Shown: positions 6,591-7,481 of the stretch, one piece after another
Layout: each line of letters opens with the position of its first letter
Position numbering within the stretch: position 1 is the stretch's first letter
Source of the DNA: Pseudomonadota bacterium
GTDB taxonomy: Bacteria; Pseudomonadota; Alphaproteobacteria; Acetobacterales; Acetobacteraceae
Assembly: GCA_021808055.1 (NCBI GenBank)
Contig: JAKBCH010000077.1
Coordinates: 1 to 7,481 of the forward strand
Direction: 5' to 3'
Length of the DNA stretch: 7,481 nucleotides
Made by a program: the position numbers and the translations under genes
The notes under the pieces: model-generated
Told to the model about the DNA's origin: nothing
Database searches by the model: none
The model's input: only the letters and a program-made list of their open reading frames with translations

Positions 6591-6767
6591 ACTGGAGCAA
6601 TTCATCCGTAGAGACAAATTGCCGATTACTTTAACAAAATGGTCAATTTTACGCCAAGCAAAATATTCCTCCTTCAAACCAAAACCATGTCAACTATTTT
6701 TTCTAAAAATGACATTCCTCGTAACATCAATAACTAACATAACGTTATTTATATTCAACTGTACAAA
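6591..6767. other. AT-rich stretch without a supported gene
   Basis: No supported gene or terminator is seen here. The DNA is AT rich and contains a perfect 10-bp palindrome ATAACGTTAT (6739-6748), nested with AATAAC (6729-6734) and GTTATT (6744-6749), 19 bases before parS. An 8-base direct repeat AGACTGGA occurs at 6563-6570 and 6589-6596, at the edge of the preceding frame. An open plus frame through 6786 starts with TTG, lacks a ribosome binding site and ends inside the parS region, so it is not annotated. Confidence 0.5.
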
Positions 6768-6783
6768 TGTTCCACGTGGAACA
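6768..6783. other. parS: parS centromere-like site (ParB binding)
   Basis: The perfect 16-bp palindrome TGTTCCACGTGGAACA is present, and its flanks extend the symmetry to 18 bp (6767-6784). It matches the well-known chromosomal parS pattern TGTT(T/C)CACGTG(A/G)AACA recognised by the ParB helix-turn-helix domain; a nearly identical version is used in Pseudomonas and other proteobacteria. Known role: ParB loads here, spreads using CTP, and works with ParA and SMC to segregate the replication-origin region. It lies in intergenic DNA, 13 bases beyond the stop of the minus-strand gene at 6797. No parA or parB gene is in the window. Confidence 0.9.
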
Positions 6784-6796
6784 TAGCGCGAACCTC

Positions 6797-7471
6797 TCAA
6801 GGGCACTCCCTCGCCACCCCCATAATCTCCGCCCCCGGCGCGTTCACCCTCCGCCCCAGCATTTTCCCCAACCCCTCTGCCACGGCCACTGAATGTGCAA
6901 ACTGGCATGGCTTTGCCAAATGGTCCTCGCTGTTAAAAAAATCCTTGCGTGGATACAGGCTCTCTCCCTTCACGCTTAAAAATCCCGCCCCATAAACCCG
7001 CATCACCGCCGCCCGTGCTGCGCCTGAAATTCTTGCATCGGCAAACTCTGTTGGCCAGCCTCCGATCACCACAACACCCTTCGCCCGTTCCTGCGCCACA
7101 AACCGCGCAATCAACTTTGTCCCATACCCGTCCTCAATCTCTTCTGCTGTGGGTTCCACCCGCGCCGGGCCGGCAAGCAGCGCTTTATCCGCCCCAGCCA
7201 GGTCATTATCCACCCGGTCGCCCTCTACATCATATTCCGCCGCCAACATCTGCGCGCCATTGCGAAACCCCAAGCCAGCAAGTGGCATTTCCGCAACCGC
7301 CTCCAACCCGTCCGCCAGCGTGCAGCAGAACATTGCCCCCAGCACCCGCCCAGGCGGCAAATGCCAAAGCATCGCGCGGTCATGCTGCAGCAGCATCGCG
7401 CCATCCACCAATGCCCGATATTGCGCGGCACTCATGGCGTATTGTTCAAACTCCATCGGCATATAAACCAT
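6797..7471 (-). CDS. Uncharacterised 224-aa protein beside parS
   Basis: I do not recognise a family for this 224-residue protein. It has no evident signal peptide or continuous membrane segment. Visible points are an N-terminal MEFEQYAMSAAQYRALVDGA at 6-25, a GRVLGAMFCCTLADG segment at 41-55 with paired cysteines 49-50, an acidic EYDVEGDRVDNDLAGADKA stretch at 79-97, GVVVIGGWPTEF at 132-143 that looks like a strand-turn-loop, and a C-terminal HLAKPCQFAHSVAVAEGLGK at 184-203. Composition is GC rich and typical of the host, and the reading frame is intact across 675 bases. The ATG at 7471 is preceded by AAAGG with 4 bases spacing; internal ATGs at codons 4 and 6 are alternatives. The stop lies 13 bases from parS. 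Any link to segregation is unproven. Confidence 0.78.
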   Translation of the reverse strand: MVYMPMEFEQYAMSAAQYRALVDGAMLLQHDRAMLWHLPPGRVLGAMFCCTLADGLEAVAEMPLAGLGFRNGAQMLAAEYDVEGDRVDNDLAGADKALLAGPARVEPTAEEIEDGYGTKLIARFVAQERAKGVVVIGGWPTEFADARISGAARAAVMRVYGAGFLSVKGESLYPRKDFFNSEDHLAKPCQFAHSVAVAEGLGKMLGRRVNAPGAEIMGVARECP

Positions 7472-7481
7472 ATCGCCTTTA

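Noticed and set aside
6538..6786. An 82-codon plus-strand open frame ending at the parS site
   Set aside because: It starts with TTG, has no clear ribosome binding site, overlaps the better supported +1-frame tail, and its end is simply the parS palindrome read as codons.
5625..6790. Insertion sequence or integron ends around the AT-rich segment
   Set aside because: I found no terminal inverted repeats, target-site duplication, transposase, integrase or tRNA gene at either edge.

Overview
The window looks like part of an alphaproteobacterial chromosome. It opens with rpsM-rpsK-rpoA-rplQ, with no rpsD between rpsK and rpoA, which is the usual alphaproteobacterial order (in Escherichia coli rpsD lies between them). 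A DUF1491 gene, a family I know mainly from Alphaproteobacteria, and the high GC of most genes fit this. Protein style suggests Rhodospirillales/Acetobacterales, but that placement is only an impression.

Layout. Positions 9-2373 (+) are the distal end of the ribosomal protein/RNA polymerase alpha operon (S13, S11, RpoA, L17), closed by a strong hairpin terminator at 2394-2426 whose symmetry lets it serve both strands. Positions 2437-5196 (-) hold a compact ABC importer operon transcribed toward that terminator: a periplasmic NMT1/THI5-like binding protein, an ATPase and a permease with start/stop overlaps, then a 68-residue lysine-rich protein of unknown function behind an inverted-repeat spacer. 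The set resembles ThiXYZ-type pyrimidine (thiamine precursor) importers, but the substrate is not settled and I see no TPP riboswitch in the leader. A DUF1491 gene (5289-5624, +) diverges from the importer.

Positions about 5640-6785 are different in character. This AT-rich segment (one sampled 60-base line is 28% GC, against about 72% for a line of rpoA) carries a single-pass membrane protein of unknown function. Its reading frame stops at 6472 but appears to continue in the next frame to 6590. A consensus -35 and a perfect inverted repeat lie upstream. The segment ends in non-coding AT-rich DNA that stops abruptly at a perfect 16-bp palindrome, TGTTCCACGTGGAACA (6768-6783), identical to the classic chromosomal parS site bound by ParB. 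GC-rich sequence resumes immediately with an uncharacterised 224-residue protein on the minus strand (6797-7471).

How it fits together: the first block is core gene expression machinery, the second is nutrient uptake, and the third is a likely acquired gene lying beside a chromosome-segregation site. The most notable items are the parS site, the composition break that coincides with it, and the apparent +1 frameshift in the unknown membrane protein.
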